A stretch of 64,000 nt of DNA from Trichodelitschia bisporula (GCA_010356995.1 ML996689.1:1143228-1207227), one strand, 5' to 3'. Shown: positions 44,812 through 58,000, counted from the first letter of the stretch. The notes: a model not told the origin generated them from the sequence alone. Made by a program: numbers and translations.

Positions 44812-46475
44812 TTAGTAGCTCCGCGGAAGCCCAAGTGCCTTCTCTGCGACATAATTCATGATCATCTCCTACCCATTGGTTAGTGTCACTTCACTTGCTG
44901 AACAATTCCACTTACCCGGCTGACAGGAGCGATGCGCGGCACGAAGCACTCCCTCAGATATCGCTCAACGTGAAACTCTTGCGCATATCCCATACCTCCG
45001 TGGCTGAGAACCTGCGAGGAGTTAGAAAATTGAGCATACGGATGCACCGCACTATCACTTCAACCTACCGCTCGTTCGCAGGCTGTGAATGCAGCCTCCG
45101 CGGCCAAGTACTTCGCCGAATTGCAAGCCAGCCCAACGGCATTCTGTGTGATAGACTTGTCATGAGTACTCTGATCGTAGAGTCTGGCGGCATGATAAGT
45201 AGCCAGTTTAGCAGCCTCGAGGTGCATATAGGCTGAAGCAAGGGGATGCTGGATGCCTTGATTCATCCCAATTGGCCTCCCAAAGACTTCACGGTCCTTT
45301 GCGTATTTGGCCGCTCTGGAAAGCGCTGCGTAGCCTAGTCCCAAGGCTTCGCCAGCCAAAAGGCAACGTTCAGCATTCATGCCATGGAGGACAATCTTGA
45401 AACCCTGACCCTCTTTGCCAATAAGAGTGTCGGCGGGGATCTTGTAATTGTCAAAGAAGACTTCATTGGCGTCAATGGCCCGGCCGCCCATCTTCTTGAT
45501 GGTCTTTAGTTCCAGGCCGGGAGCAGTTTTATCAAAATCGATGAAGAAGAGGGAGAGGCCCTCTGACGGCCTTTTCAAGTCCTCCAGAGGAGTCGTGCGT
45601 GCTAGCAGAACCATCTTGGTGGCGACCTGAGCGGAGGAGATCCATCTACTGTAGTTAGAGAATGGCACATGGTTAGCAACGACTGACGTACATCTTTTGT
45701 CCGCTTATTCTATAGAAGTCGCCCTCTCGTCTAGCTGTGGTTTTCAACTTCAAAGTCTCAAGGCCCGTGTTCGGCTCAGTCCTAAACTATTGTCAACGGC
45801 TTTAACCCGAGAACGGAATGGCACGTACACTCCGAAACAGACTCTCGTCTCCCCGGCAATTAATTTCGGAAGCATCCTTTGCCTCTGCTCTGGAGTAGCA
45901 AATTTGGCAACAGGCTTTACAAGTGAGAAAAAGTTTTGATTGTTGATAGGATTTCTTCTTACCTGAGTTGCGTAGACGTTGGCATGAATGGATTGAGCTC
46001 CGGCAATTCCTGCACCGCTCCTGATCTGTTTAGAATTTTACGTGTACTCAAATAGAGCTTCTCCTACTCTGAGATGGTATGAAGCATCATGGTGGCTTCT
46101 GATATTCCAAGTCCAGCCCCGCCAAGGTCTTCGGGCAATGCGATTCCAATCCATCCATCCTTTGCCAGCGCTCTGTGGAGCTCATGCGGATACTCTCCGG
46201 TCTGATCATGCTCCATCCAGTACTCCTGCTTCCAGTTAGTACGGTTGAGTTGAATAAGGGGATAAACGAACATCCGGGTAGTTGGAGCATATCTTGGAGA
46301 TGGCTTCTCGTACGGAAAGCTGCTCCTCTGTGAAGCCCGACATCTCCATAATCTTGCGAGTCTGCGATGACGAGAAATGTCGAACTCCATTGCGGCAATG
46401 GGGGTGCAGAGAAGATATTGATTTGATAGATCTTGGGCGGTAAACCGATCTCAGAATTCGACTGGTCAACATCAT
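44812..46475 (-). CDS. Acyl-CoA dehydrogenase (FAD), probably mitochondrial
   Basis: Eight exons: 46475-46272, 46225-46068, 46020-45963, 45914-45829, 45781-45692, 45645-45069, 45011-44916 and 44868-44812, giving 441 residues in frame. The first ~40 residues (MMLTSRILRSVYRPRSIKSI and on) are basic and Ser-rich, like a mitochondrial presequence, before FTEEQLSVREAISKICSNYP. Family signatures: GWIGIALPEDLGGAGLGISE, RVCFGVTEPNTGLETLKLKT (FAD site), QKIWISSAQVATKMVLLART, GLGYAALSRAAKYAKDREVF with GRPI, and LSHGGMGYAQEFHVERYLRE. It oxidises an acyl-CoA to the 2-enoyl-CoA and passes electrons to ETF; chain specificity cannot be read. The first intron starts GTTCGT and the last exon is only 57 bases. 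Confidence 0.92.
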
Positions 46476-47277
46476 GAGAAGAGAATCGCCTGTTCTACAA
46501 AGGACACGGGAAAGGGTCGAGAATTGCAATTGAATTGATGGCAAGCAGGAGGCCTGGCTTTATATACGGATGGCTAGTCGATCACATTTACCACCGTAGC
46601 TCGACTCCGCATTCGGGTGACTTATTCCCGGCGCTCCAAGGCTGGCAATTAGAACTAGAGGGACAGCCGTGGCAGGTTAGGAAAAGACCGAGCCGATGTT
46701 CTAGCGTGCGTTCAGTTTGACATGCAGCATTCGGTGTTTACGGCCATGCAATCTGATATGATAGGGTGAGCTTCAGATGTAGATAATGGTTTAGTCGCGA
46801 CTTTTGCGTAAGAGAAGAGTGTTGTTCGATGTGGAGTTGGCCCAAGGCCCGTGATGTTCAAAGGGCCATCCGAAAAGATCATAGCTGCAACCCCAAAAGT
46901 TGCAGCTGCCACTTGCTAAGGCTTTTGCTGGAAAAATAAGCAGACACTATTGAGGACTACGGCCACGACTTTTTCGGCTAGCCCTTGTTTCCTTCCCGCC
47001 TGCTCAGAATGCCTGAGGCAATCACGCACAAGAAGCTTGAGTCTTGGCCCCTGCACCCCCCAGTTCACCCGCATCGCGAGAACTTGTTGACCCAAACAAA
47101 GCGGACCTCATCAACTCCACCAACGCTGCCCTCGACCACCCGCACATACGCACCTCGACTCTTCTCACTTTTCTATCCGGATATGGCGCAGTATTAATTG
47201 ACCCTCTACTCAGCATTGCATCGTCCCATTCCCACAACACACTGCCCACCGACGCGTCTTTGTTTTGGCCCTTCGCA
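46476..47277. other. Divergent promoter region
   Basis: Separates the acyl-CoA dehydrogenase (-) from INCENP (+). A frame open from 47044 runs into the INCENP start in frame but has no upstream ATG, so 47278 was preferred. Confidence 0.5.
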
Positions 47278-50200
47278 ATGGCGCCCCTTCGCACTCGCAA
47301 GCTCGACGCGGGCACTCCGCAATGGGTCGTGACGGAGAGACGCGAGGCCAACGACCTCGTCATGGATGAGGCCGAGGAGTTTGGATACTCTGTCAGGAAT
47401 GAGCTGGAGTGGCTGAACGAACACATGAGGGAGATTTTCACATCGCAGAATCTGTAGGTGTCGCGTTGCCGGCGGCACACTCGCGCTTACGCTCGATAGC
47501 AACGTTGCAGATACCTTCAAGACGCCTGGAAAGCTACGCGGCAAGACTCCTCGGACGGCCAGGAAGCGCGCTGCTGGAGTTGAACGCGCTGTATGTTCCA
47601 CGCTCCCGCTGCATCTTTCCGTACTAACGCGCTGCAGCCGCTGGCCGATATCTTCGCGCCGAACCCCCAGTCTGCGAGCACCAGTCCAACAAAGAATGCG
47701 TTTTACAAGCAGGTGGCCCAGTTCCAAGTTGCTTCCGACGCAGCTCTGCCTCCATCATCTCCGCCTGCACCGACCATCGCACCCGTTGGCGTCGGCAAGG
47801 AGAACACTGATTCAGGATACCATGGCATGACGGATGATGAATTCGAGACTGATGAGAATCACATAGCTGGCCTCATCACCGAGAAGCTCACGCAGCGTAT
47901 TCCTAGCCCAGTCTACGAACCTTCGTCTGAGGAAGTTGCCGAGCCTGCCGAAGAGCGCCGAGTCACGGAAGAGACCTTCGTTTCTGCCAAGGAAGATCTC
48001 GAAAGCAGGAAGCTCTCGGCCCCGGACGTGGAAGCTGAACCCGCCGATGACGATACTGTTCCAGATGAAGAACTGATGGAAGTCGAGACTGAGCCACAGC
48101 TGCCGAACCAGGTGGATACTCAAGCCACTGAATCCACTCAACCCGTTCCAAGCTTTGTCTATGTACAGCAGGCAAAGGAAGCCATTGAGGCCGATCCGGT
48201 TGATGGGGAAGTCGAAGCCGATCTGAACGACCAGCTCACAGAAGACGTTCGCTCACCGTCCGAGGGCTCGAGCCCAGCCAAACCTCTGCTTCGGAAGAGC
48301 AGCTTGACCTTCGCTTCACTTCCAGCACGCGAGCCTCTGGCCGGAAAGAAGAGTTTCGGTGCGCGCACTTCTCGAACCAGTCATATCGACCAGTTCAAAG
48401 GTGCGTTGGGCCGCTTCACGGGCGGCAAAAGTTTGGGCGGTGCGCAAGTCACTGCTTCTCTCGTTAGCCAAGATGGCGAAACACAGCACGCCACTGAATC
48501 TTTCGTATACGCGGAGGACTCCAGTAAGCCGATGCTGCAGCGAGAGCCTTCGGAGCGCACCAAAGTTCATAACCAGACGACTACCCAGCGGCTCACTGAC
48601 CGAATCAACCTACTAGGGCAATCTCGCGACTTGCGGACCTCAAAGTCGATCACTCACAATGCCTTTCCTCAGCAAGTGTACCCTCATCTGCCCACTGCCA
48701 CCGAAACGGCAGAGCGTGTCGCGCCTGAGGTTGTAGAGAAGAGCGCCAACCTAACTCTGGCCCAAAATTCTCACGCTGTTGACGACGAGGCTGCACCTGT
48801 CCAGCCCAAAACTTCACATGAGCAACCAGCGACCAACGCCTTTACCGGCAACACGGTTAGGCAGGTTCAAGCGGATACCCCGGAACGTCGCTTAGACACG
48901 GTACGTACACAACAGAGCCCTGGAAAGCCCATATCTCCATTCCGTACCGGGTTTCCCTTCTCGCACAAAAAGGCCGTTTCGACCACTGCTCTCGTTTCGC
49001 CCACGAGGGCTGCCATGGCTACTTCGCACAAGAAGACCATTTCCGTTTCCAACCCGAGTGTGGCCGAGTCTATGACTCCTGCTGGATCTCCGAAGCGCCA
49101 CAACGATGGCCCGCTGAGCGCGTCGAAGGCCAAGCTTTATTCAGTGCTAAGATCCGCAAAGGGAATATTCGCAAGCAGCGCCGGCATTAGCGCTCAGGCA
49201 AAGGTGGAGGCCCTTTCGACAGCACCCCGTCCCAGGCCTGCTACCATCGATGAGGTTTTCAATCCGGGCAAAGAGGCTCAAGCTCAGTCGATCTATCCCA
49301 ACTTTCCTGGTGGCTTTTCCCAGACGAGCTTGCAATCGACTGCAACCAGTGGACCCAGCGAGGGGCGGCGGACGAGAAGCTCGACTGACCGAGAACAGAA
49401 GCAAAGGGAAGAGGAGAAGCGCATCACGCGTATGCAGGAAGAACTCGACAAGGTCCGTGAGAAGGAGAGGCAAAAGGCCTCAGCCGCGGCCCAGAAAGTG
49501 AGCCGAGTCCCGTCGCCATCTAAGGAAAGTTTGGCCCCTCAATCTCATCGGTCAGAGGCGCCTAGCCGTGCGGACTATGATCGTATGGACGTCGACATGG
49601 AGTCCGCCGATGAGATGCCGCCTCCGCCCCCTCCGAAGAGTGGTCTTCCAACTGCCAGCGCGCAGCGTCTTCGTCAGCCGCGCCGCTTGCCGAAGCCGAC
49701 GAAGGAGCCTCCTAAGACTCAGTCTGTCCCTGTTACCGTTCGCATGCCCTCGCAGCGGATTGGCCATGTTCAACCCACGAACTCTATGCTTGCACAGTCG
49801 CTTCACGAGTCGCTTCCTCCTGCCCCTCCTCCCAAGGGACCGCCTTCTCTGCATCACTCTTCGTCCTCGAGCAGCCTGAAGAGTGGTAACTCATCGCAAG
49901 CAGCGAAGAAGGCTTTGGACGCCGCAGCTAAAAAGAAGGAACAGGAAATGAAGCTGGCTCAACGCAAGGCGGACCAGAAGCGTGAAATTGAGCAGAAGCG
50001 TGCTCAGAAGATTGAAGAGGACCGTCGGAGACAAGAAGAAGAGCGCCGCAAAGCCGACGAAGACCGTCGCCGACAGGAAGATGAGCGTCGCCGCCAGGAT
50101 GAGCAGCGTCGCCTTGAGCAACAGCGCAAGATTGCGGAGCAGGAGGCTAAGCGCCTCGCTCAAAAGCAAGCGGCTGACGCCAAACGTCTCGAGCAGCAGC

Positions 50201-51264
50201 GCAGGGAACAACAACGCAAGGAAGCTCAACGTCAGAATGAGATGGCTGCCGCCTTGCAGCAGGAGAAGGCAGCTGCTTCCGGCCTCCCGCGTGCTGATCT
50301 GGGCGGAGCTCGTCCGATGTCGCGGTTGGGCGGGCTGGTGCAAGATCCGTCGCGGCCACTTGTTCAGATGAACCCTGCTAAGCCGCCAAAGCGCATCATG
50401 CAATTTGATGACGATGATGAGCCTCAGCGGCCGACTGCTCAGAGGAATCCTCCTTCGTATCAGCAGCTGGACTCCAAGCGGCGTAAGACTAATGAGATGG
50501 AAGAAGAGGTTGCCGATCAGCGGCGTTCCGTCATGGCACCGCCTATCCGCCAGTCGAATATTCGGAAGGTTTGTGTTTCTTCTGACTCCATGGAGTCTCC
50601 CTCTCGTAGTGAATATTATGATCTAATATTCTATCAGGATAATCCAAAGTTGGCACCTCCTTCTTGGACATCTTCTCAATCGCAGACATCTGCGCATGCT
50701 CAGCACACCGCTTCTATGTTCGTCAAGACGGTCACTGCGCAGCACAACATGCAGCACAACATGGGCCAGCCGGACATGGCTAAATACGCCAACGCTAAAA
50801 TCCCCTTCGCCGACGCTCCCAACCCAGGCCCCTCGCAAGGCCAGTTCAAGACGCCGGGCCGCCCGCTCCCCAAGCCCGGCGCTCAGAAATCCGCCGTCAA
50901 GTCTTCACCCCACTACCCTCAGGGCGACAACATCGAGCTGCCGAACATTGCTACCGACTCGGAAGATGAGGACTCGGACAACGAGTTCCAGGCCGCGGAG
51001 TGGACAGCCACGCCCGTGCTGTCGCAGATGCTCTCGCAGCAGGAACTTGTCGATCCGGCGGACATATTCGGCCCTATTGCCCCGCTGCGCATGGAGGAAG
51101 TGTTCAGCAAGAGCAAGGACCGGTTCAAAAAGTTCCGTGAGCGCACGAGCAGCGCGAATTGGAGTGGGTCTGATCGTCTCACGCAGGAGGAGCGGCTGCG
51201 TGATATGGAGGCCCGCCAGAAGCTGGTTCGCGATGGCATGTGGACGTATCAGCCTGAGCGGTAG
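47278..51264 (+). CDS. sli15: Inner centromere protein INCENP/Sli15
   Basis: Four exons: 47278-47453, 47500-47590, 47638-50568 and 50638-51264, giving 1,274 residues. The start MAPLRTRKLDAGTPQWVV and the following EEFGYSVRNELEWLNEHMRE, then NVADTFKTPGKLRGKTPRTA, match the fungal INCENP N-terminus that binds Survivin and Borealin relatives. A long Ser/Pro-rich middle follows, then a Lys/Glu/Arg/Gln segment (about residues 770-880) that should form a single alpha helix or coiled coil on microtubules. The IN-box that binds and activates Aurora kinase is at ~1207-1260: DPADIFGPIAPLRMEEVF and the TSSANWSGSDRL segment with the phosphorylatable Ser pair. The last intron is 69 bases with no stop in frame, so retention would add 23 residues. 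Nuclear chromosomal passenger complex. Confidence 0.92.
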
Positions 51265-51994
51265 GGGCTTGGGATGGAAACGCTTTGATGACCGGGATAT
51301 GTGTCGGTGTTCTAGTGGTGCTGGCTTGATTTGGGCGTGGAATGGATGGTGGCGTTCGGCGTGGACTCGGGCAGTGATGGGATAATATGCTCGAGTGCGT
51401 CTACGGGAATGATGACCAGGGGGCGGGCCGACCGTTTTATGTTGAAATGGCCCGCCACTGTATGCCTTGTTTGAAATTGTACTCATTACATTACTTGGGT
51501 TGTCCCATTGCTTTGCGTTACGTGCCGTATGAGATCATGCTTTGCCCATGGTCCACGTTGACATTTTGATGGGCTGTATCTTGCGACCTATGTTCTCGGA
51601 GCATATTCCCTTCCATCCACCTGTTCGAAATCAAAAGCAGTAGAACTGGAGGCAGATCCCAAGCTTGAAGTGGGGAGTGAGCAGGCCACCAGGGATTGAA
51701 AACACGACATAAAACATCACGAAAGAAAGCCATGATGAGTTCACATGCTACACAGCCAAGTTGCACCAGGCACATGGCGTAAACGAGTACGGAGCATCAC
51801 CCGTTAGCTTTCCGACCCCCGGGTGCCGTGGACCTTGAATGCGGGGAAGATGCGGGAAGGCGGGGTCGCAGGGATGCGGGGAGCGCACCTGCCCGAGGAT
51901 AAGGCGGGCCTCCTGCAGGGGCGACCTCTCCGCATTTAACATCAACAGTATCATCACTAGCTCCCCAATATCACAGAAGCTACCGTACATCGTC
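51265..51994. other. Intergenic
   Basis: 3' flank of INCENP and promoter of the VOC-like gene, both plus strand. Nothing else seen. Confidence 0.5.
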
Positions 51995-52899
51995 ATGGCG
52001 CCCCCCTCCTTCGGCAGCGGTGCCCCAGAAGAGCCCACCCGTCTCCGCCAAATCGCCCTCGCAGTCACAGACCTCGAAAAAGAAGTCTCTCTCCTCGTAC
52101 GCCTCCCGCCCCACACATCCACCCCTCTAACCTGCAGACCTCCATCCTCCCCACCCACGTCCTCTACCGCGACCCCCGCGTCTCAGTTTGGAACCTGCAC
52201 AACGCCCTCCTCCCCCTCGGCGGCGATATCCTCGAACTCGTCTCACCGACATCGTCTTCCGCCCCCGCCGCGCGCCACATAAAGCGCAACGGCGACGGGG
52301 GGTACATGATTATCATGCAGCAGCAGGGGGCGAAGGAACGGCGTGAGCAGCTTGTGAAGAGCAAGCGTGCGCGTGTGATCTGGACTTCCGATCATGAGGA
52401 GAGTAGCGCGACGCAGTACCACCCCGCTGACGTGCCGGGTGGCGTGATTCCGGAGTTGGACGCGCAGTATGGGGCGGGGAAAGGGGTGGAGGTGCGGTTT
52501 GGGGCGTGGCATGCGCTTGGTCCGCGACATGAGGAGTATGTGGGGGGGATGAGGGAGACGGCGGGGTTGGGTCTCCTTGGTGTGGTGTGTAGGCTTAAGG
52601 CGGGGGAGGTGGATGTTGAAGGCGCAGCGAGGAGATGGAGGGATTTGTTTGGGGTGGCGATGAGTCGGGATTTGGTTGCGTTTACGAATGCGAGATTGGG
52701 GTTTGTGAGGGGGGTTGAAGGGAAGGGGGCGGGAATTGAGAGTATTACTGTTGGCGTTGCCGGACGGGAGAAACTGGAGGATGTGATTAAGAAGGCGAGG
52801 GAGAAGGGCGTGTGGAGGGGGGGGACGCATGGGTGGGCGGAGATGTGTGGGGTCAAATGGCACTTTGTACAAACGGGGGAGGAAACGAGCAAGCTGTGA
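51995..52899 (+). CDS. Glyoxalase-like (VOC fold) domain protein
   Basis: Two exons, 51995-52096 and 52138-52899, in phase 0, giving 287 residues. The start MAPPSFGSGAPEEPTRLRQI leads into RLRQIALAVTDLEKEVSLLT, the first beta-alpha unit of a VOC module. RVSVWNLHNALLPLGGDILE, then LELVSP, is the usual LG.x..EL strand with a metal-type Glu. HIKRNGDGGYMIIMQ follows. The second half (YHPADVPGGVIPELDAQY, GLGLLGVVCRLKAGEVDVEG) is a further VOC-like module seen in fungal 'glyoxalase-like' proteins. No signal peptide. The reaction is unknown; the family covers lyases, dioxygenases and resistance proteins. Convergent with the GPI protein gene (193 bases apart). Confidence 0.72.
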
Positions 52900-53092
52900 G
52901 TTGTCATGTACAGGTCTTCTTAGACGATCATTACTCTTCATCCAGGCATATGGTCATATCAAATCCGTCGTCCATCGTCGATCATCCCACCGAAACTCCA
53001 AACCCGAATGCGCCTCCCGCCAGAAACCCGACCTACCCCGAGACTCCAAGTATTACATGACAGCATTTTCGAAGCCCACCGCACCTTCCTCA

Positions 53093-53864
53093 TCACAGGA
53101 CAACAACAACCGCCCCGAAAACACCAACCACAACCATCCACCCAACCCGCACACTACTCGCTGCCCCCCCAAAAACCCCCTTAACAGCAGTCCCACTCGG
53201 CGCCTGCCCCGTCGTAGTAGCACTCGGCTTCTGCCCATTCTTCCACCCAGGCGCTAGCGTCGGCCCCGGCACCGGCGGGCGTACGCCGCCCGTTCCCGCT
53301 GCACCCGTCGGGCCAGGAGCGTTGCGGCCCGGGCCGACGCCGCTCGGTTGCCAGGGGCGGCCCGAGGGGTGGGCTGCACCACCTGAACCACCTGAGCCCC
53401 CAGACCCTGAACCGCCTGACCCTCCTGAGCCAGAGCCAGGCCCTGCCGGGCTTGTACCCGAGCCGGGTCCCGTCGGATGCCCGGGACTCTTTGCGCACGC
53501 CGCGGGCCCGTTGACGTAAATATGTATATCGCCCGCCGGTGGAGTCGTCGCGCTGGAAACGACGCACTGTGCGTCCCCTGACGAAGGGGAGGTTTGGCGG
53601 CACACCATTTGTGGGGGACAGGCGGTTAGGCCTGGTGGTGAGGGGGTGGTGCTGTTGCCACAGAAGGCGAGGAGGGCGGTTGAGGCGCAGTAGGTGAGTT
53701 TGCTGCCGGAGGGGGCGCAGGCAAGGGAGGGTGGTGAAGAGGAGGGGTTGCTGTAGAGGTTAGTTTAGGTTTGAAGGCGGTTAGGGTGGGGGGACGGACT
53801 ATGTGAGTTGTGCGTTGGAGAGGGAGAGGGTTGTGAGGAGGAAGGCGAAGAGTAAGCGGGCCAT
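53093..53864 (-). CDS. GPI-anchored cysteine-containing cell-surface protein candidate
   Basis: Two exons, 53864-53800 and 53750-53093, joined in phase 2 (donor GTCCGT, AAACTAAC branch site), giving 240 residues. MARLLFAFLLTTLSLSNAQ is a signal peptide. The mature N-terminal part has seven cysteines (LACAPSG, LTYCAS, AFCGN, TACPPQMVC, AQCVVS, AACAKS) within about 95 residues. A Pro/Gly/Ser-rich linker with (GSGGS)n follows, and the protein ends in a hydrophobic run (VGWMVVVGVFGAVVVVL) with small Gly-Ala-Ala-Ser residues just before it, as for GPI attachment. Such proteins sit in the plasma membrane or wall. No CFEM pattern could be fitted (that needs eight Cys). Function unknown. Confidence 0.72.
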
Positions 53865-55039
53865 TTTGGTGGATGTGAGGAGGGTTGAGGAGGTGGTGAT
53901 GAGGTGAGGTGCGTCGATAAGGACCGAGGACTGGCGATGTCCGCAGTGGTAGTAATATTGCGATGAGGATTAGTTGCACTGCACCACGAGAGTTTTAACA
54001 GCGTTAACAACAGAGCAATCAGTCATCGCCGTACCACCATCTTATATCACCCACTGCTCCCCCAACCCCCGCCTTCCCCCAAGTCCCAGCTCCCCACCAC
54101 CCAAACACCACCCGCACATCAACCTCCAACTCCCCCCCTCAGTTTCCACAAAACCCCATCACCACCCCAACGCCGCACCGACCCCTCAATTATCACCCCG
54201 CCAAAATCCAGGGACGACGCTAAAACGTGGGCGGGGAACTGCCACATGCGGTAGGCGCGAGGCTGGATGTGGCGCTTCCCCAGCCTCTCGCTTGGCGCAC
54301 GGGCCACTTTGTGGTTGGGGTGGCGCAGGGCTGAGGCTACTATCAACAGGGCTGACAGTCAGGACTGGTTTATGATGCACAATAATGCGGAGTGCTCTGT
54401 GTGGACTTTGCTTGTTTGTGAAGGGCTGGGCGGGACTGTGCTAGTTGTTGTGGGTGTGCTGAGACTTGCGATGTCCGTTGTTGTGGCGTCACGTGACAAG
54501 CCGCGATAGAACATCAGCTTCCCGCAGTCTGCAGCTGGCGACAACGCGGTGGCCAGAGCGTAGACATCGAACTGAGCAATATTGTAGTCAGAGGCAGACG
54601 GGATCGTTTATCTCACCCCGCTCGCCACAAAGAAAAGCGTATACACCATTCAACCCCCCCTTGGAGGGCCCACCCACGCCTATGTACCCCCACAGTCTTC
54701 TCCATCGCCCTCCCCTCAAGCGTCCAGCACATCTAGACCCATCAACTTGTCTCGCAAGCAGTAGAAGCCCCCCACCCTCTCACCATCGCTCTGGAAACTC
54801 CATACGCACAAGGTATCACACGCGGGCGCACCCCCCATCGCCACCAATGCATCACAGATCAGTAGCGCAAAGGGAAAGGGAGAAACAGAACCCTCGCAAA
54901 AAAACGCCGCAGCCTGCCTTACACACCCCACATACCCAAGTACCCCGCCCCCCGTCATTCCTCGTCGTCTATCTCATAGTACACGAACCAGCGTCAATCT
55001 CCCTCATCAAACGTGTATTGAACAGCTGCGTAACTCGGA
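53865..55039. other. Intergenic
   Basis: About 1.2 kb: promoter of the GPI protein gene and 3' flank of kinesin, both minus strand. A perfect E-box palindrome is listed separately. Open frames are Pro/Ser/His-rich and not convincing. Confidence 0.5.
54488..54497. promoter_or_regulatory. E-box palindrome GTCACGTGAC
   Basis: A perfect 10-base palindrome centred on CACGTG, of the kind bound by fungal bHLH or some bZIP proteins. It is 0.6 kb upstream of the GPI protein start; whether it is used is unknown. Confidence 0.35.
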
Positions 55040-58000
55040 TCACGCCCTCTGGTTAAAGAACCAGCTACTCCGCTTTCCACCGCCATTGTGCGCACCCCCG
55101 TTCCCAGTTTCCTGCGCCTGTAGCGACGAAATCGTCGGCAATGCAGCAATAGGTTCACCGACCGCGCTGCCGCCGCCGCCACGCAGCGGCTTCGCGATCC
55201 GGCTACCGCCACCGAAGGCGAACGACGCGTTGGACGTTTCTGACCCGAGGCCACGCGTGGAGCCAGCCTTAGCGGCTTCGAGGCGCTCCTTGACGGCAGT
55301 GAGTTGGACCTCGAAACTACGCCGGTTAGTTGCGTCCTCAGATACGAGATGTTTATGAAAAGCATACCGGTGGTTCGCAGTCGTCAGCTTTTCCTGGCTG
55401 TCATGCAGCAGCGACTCCAGGCTCTGGATGCGCTCGTTGCGCGCGATCAGCTTGCGCTCCGCGATCGCGACTTCCTTCTTGAGCGTGCTATTTTGCTCGA
55501 CGAGCTGCCGCTGCACGACTGTAAGCTGCTCGAGGTTGCGCTCGAGGAAGGCCATTTTCTTTTGCTGCGCGCGGTTGTTCGAGGTGCGGAGTACGTTGTT
55601 GTACTGCTCCCGCGTCTCGTCGAGGGAGATCTCAAGCTCGACGACCTGGAAACCTGTTAGCAGATACCAGGAGAATAAGAGTCAAACTCACCCTCTCGCA
55701 GCGGTTCTGCAGATCCCGCATCAAGCTCTTCTTCATCGCATCAAACTCAGCAATTTGCTGCTGAATTGTCTTGCCATTCACAGGTGCGCCGTTGGCCAAC
55801 CCATTGACAGCAGTCGCCCCGCTCTTGATGCGCTGCTGCAGAACATCGATCTCCTCCTTGAGTTTCTGATTCTCCTCCGCGCGCCGCGCCAGATCTTCTC
55901 CTAACGCAGCGAGATGCTCAGCTTGTCCCTCTTGCCGCGCCTTGTATGCTTCCTCGAGGCTTTTCTTGACAGCTTCCGCGTCCTCAGCAGGCAGCTTACC
56001 CTCAAGCAACGCTTCATACTCCTTCTGAACAGCAGCCAGTCGTGCTTCCAGTGCCTCGCGCCGCAGGAGAGCCGCCTCTTCCTGTTCACCTTTCTGGTTA
56101 ACAGCCAGCTCAGCCTGCCGCACGATGCCTTGAGTCTCCAGTAGCTTGCGCCGCAGTTCGCTAAGCTGCTCGGGTGCGAGACCGTCACCCTCCTGCAGTG
56201 CATCAATGTTCTCAATCGCCTTACGAATGGCCCGTTCGTTATCGCTGAACAGCTCGCCACCAAGATCGAAACCAGCCATCATGGTCGCCATGCGCTCCCG
56301 CTTCACGCGCTCCTTCTCGTCCATGAATGCGCCGTTTTCGCGTGCCGACATGCGAGCGTCCAGAAGCTGCTGCTTGACCTCGTCAAGTTCGGCCGTGAGT
56401 TCGGCATTTGCCTCCTTGAGGCCATCCATGGTGATACGCTCCTCCTTGACCTCAAAGTTGATCTTCTCAACCTGCATGCGCAGCTCATTGACCTCCGTGG
56501 TAAGGCGTTCGTTGTCGCGGTTAGCCCGTGAATCATGTTCGCGCAACAGCTGCAACTCGTCCCTCGCCTCCTTGAGGTTCTTCTCCGCATTGGCAAGCAG
56601 TGTTTCCTTCTCCGCCAGCTGGTCCTGCAGCTCGTTCTCGCGCCGCAAGAACTCCTCCTTCTCGTCCTTATCCAGCAGACTTGGCGTACCCGCGCGCTCA
56701 AGCTCCATACGAGACTCGGGCCGCGATGAAGATGGCGTGTCTGGTCTTCGCTCCGCGTTCTGCAGACGAGTTGGAGTGCCCGGTACGCGAGCTTCGGGCT
56801 TGCGGGCTGCCGTGCCACCGGTCAAAGATGGCGTCCATTGTTCCGGCGGAACGCTTTCGCCCTTGCGCCAAAGCTGTATCTCAGACTCAAGGTTGCCGAT
56901 ATATGACTCGAAAGTGGTGATCTGCGTTTGCACCTTCTTGAGCATGATCTTCAGTTCCGTGGGGCTAAGCTCCGCATTGATCTTGGCCTTGTTCTTGATC
57001 GACTTCGCGCGTACACCGAAGCGCAGCGTGCTGAGAGTTTCCGCATCGTTGTAGCTGCTGGGCGAGCAGTTGATGATGAGCGTTGTGCGCGAGTTGCCAC
57101 CCAGAGACTCCTGCAGGATGCGGGTCAACTTCGAGTCACGATAGGGAATATGCGATGATTTGCCGTCCGTCAGCGAGTTGATGACCATGCCGAGCGCGCT
57201 CAAGCTCTTGTTGATCTTCTTCGCCTCCTCAAGTGTCTGTCCGCTGGCTCCGGTCTTGCCGACCTTTTCGCTACCAGCAAGATCGACGAGGAAGAGCTGC
57301 CCGCTCTTCGCTGAGCCAGTCTCGACATTCTTCTGGGTGATCGTGACAACGAATATGGAATGCGACCGCGAGGACTCCTGGTTCATGTTCGTAGCTGCAA
57401 CCGCGCGGGCCAGCCCGCCACGTCGCATGACCTCGTAGACCTCTTGCACACTGGAGACGTAAATCTCCAGCAAGCCCTTGACGTACACACCCCTGCTCTT
57501 CTCCTCATGCACAGGCAGATTGTCGTTCTGTGGCGCCAGCAGATCGCGGATGCGCTCCATGTAGATCTCCATGTAGCTGACGCGCACGGTATACTCGATG
57601 TTGCCGGGGCTCGACAGAATACTGGCGAAGATCTGCTCTACAATGCGCGGGATGATACCCTTGGCCTCGTCGTCGTCGATATCCGCGCCCATCATCGTGA
57701 ATGATTTACCCGCACCCGTCTGGCCGTACGCAAACACAGTGCCGTTGTACCCATTCAGGATGTCGTCGACAGTGGGGCGGATGGAGAAGTCGAACACATC
57801 CGCCTGGCGCGAGTCCATGTCGAACACGCGGTCGAAGGTGAAGGCATTCTGACCTTCCCGAGTCTATGTCCGTGTAAGCCGGTGCACCGAAGCCTATTCC
57901 CCACAGGAATCCGAAGTTGCCACATACGGTCACCCGACATGTGTCCTCTGTCTCAAACTCGACAATCGGTTCACCACCGCTGGCGATCTCGATCTTGTTC

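Noticed and set aside
47044-47277. Longer N-terminus of INCENP starting upstream in the same frame
   Set aside because: There is no ATG in that extension, and the conserved INCENP N-terminus begins at MAPLRTRK.
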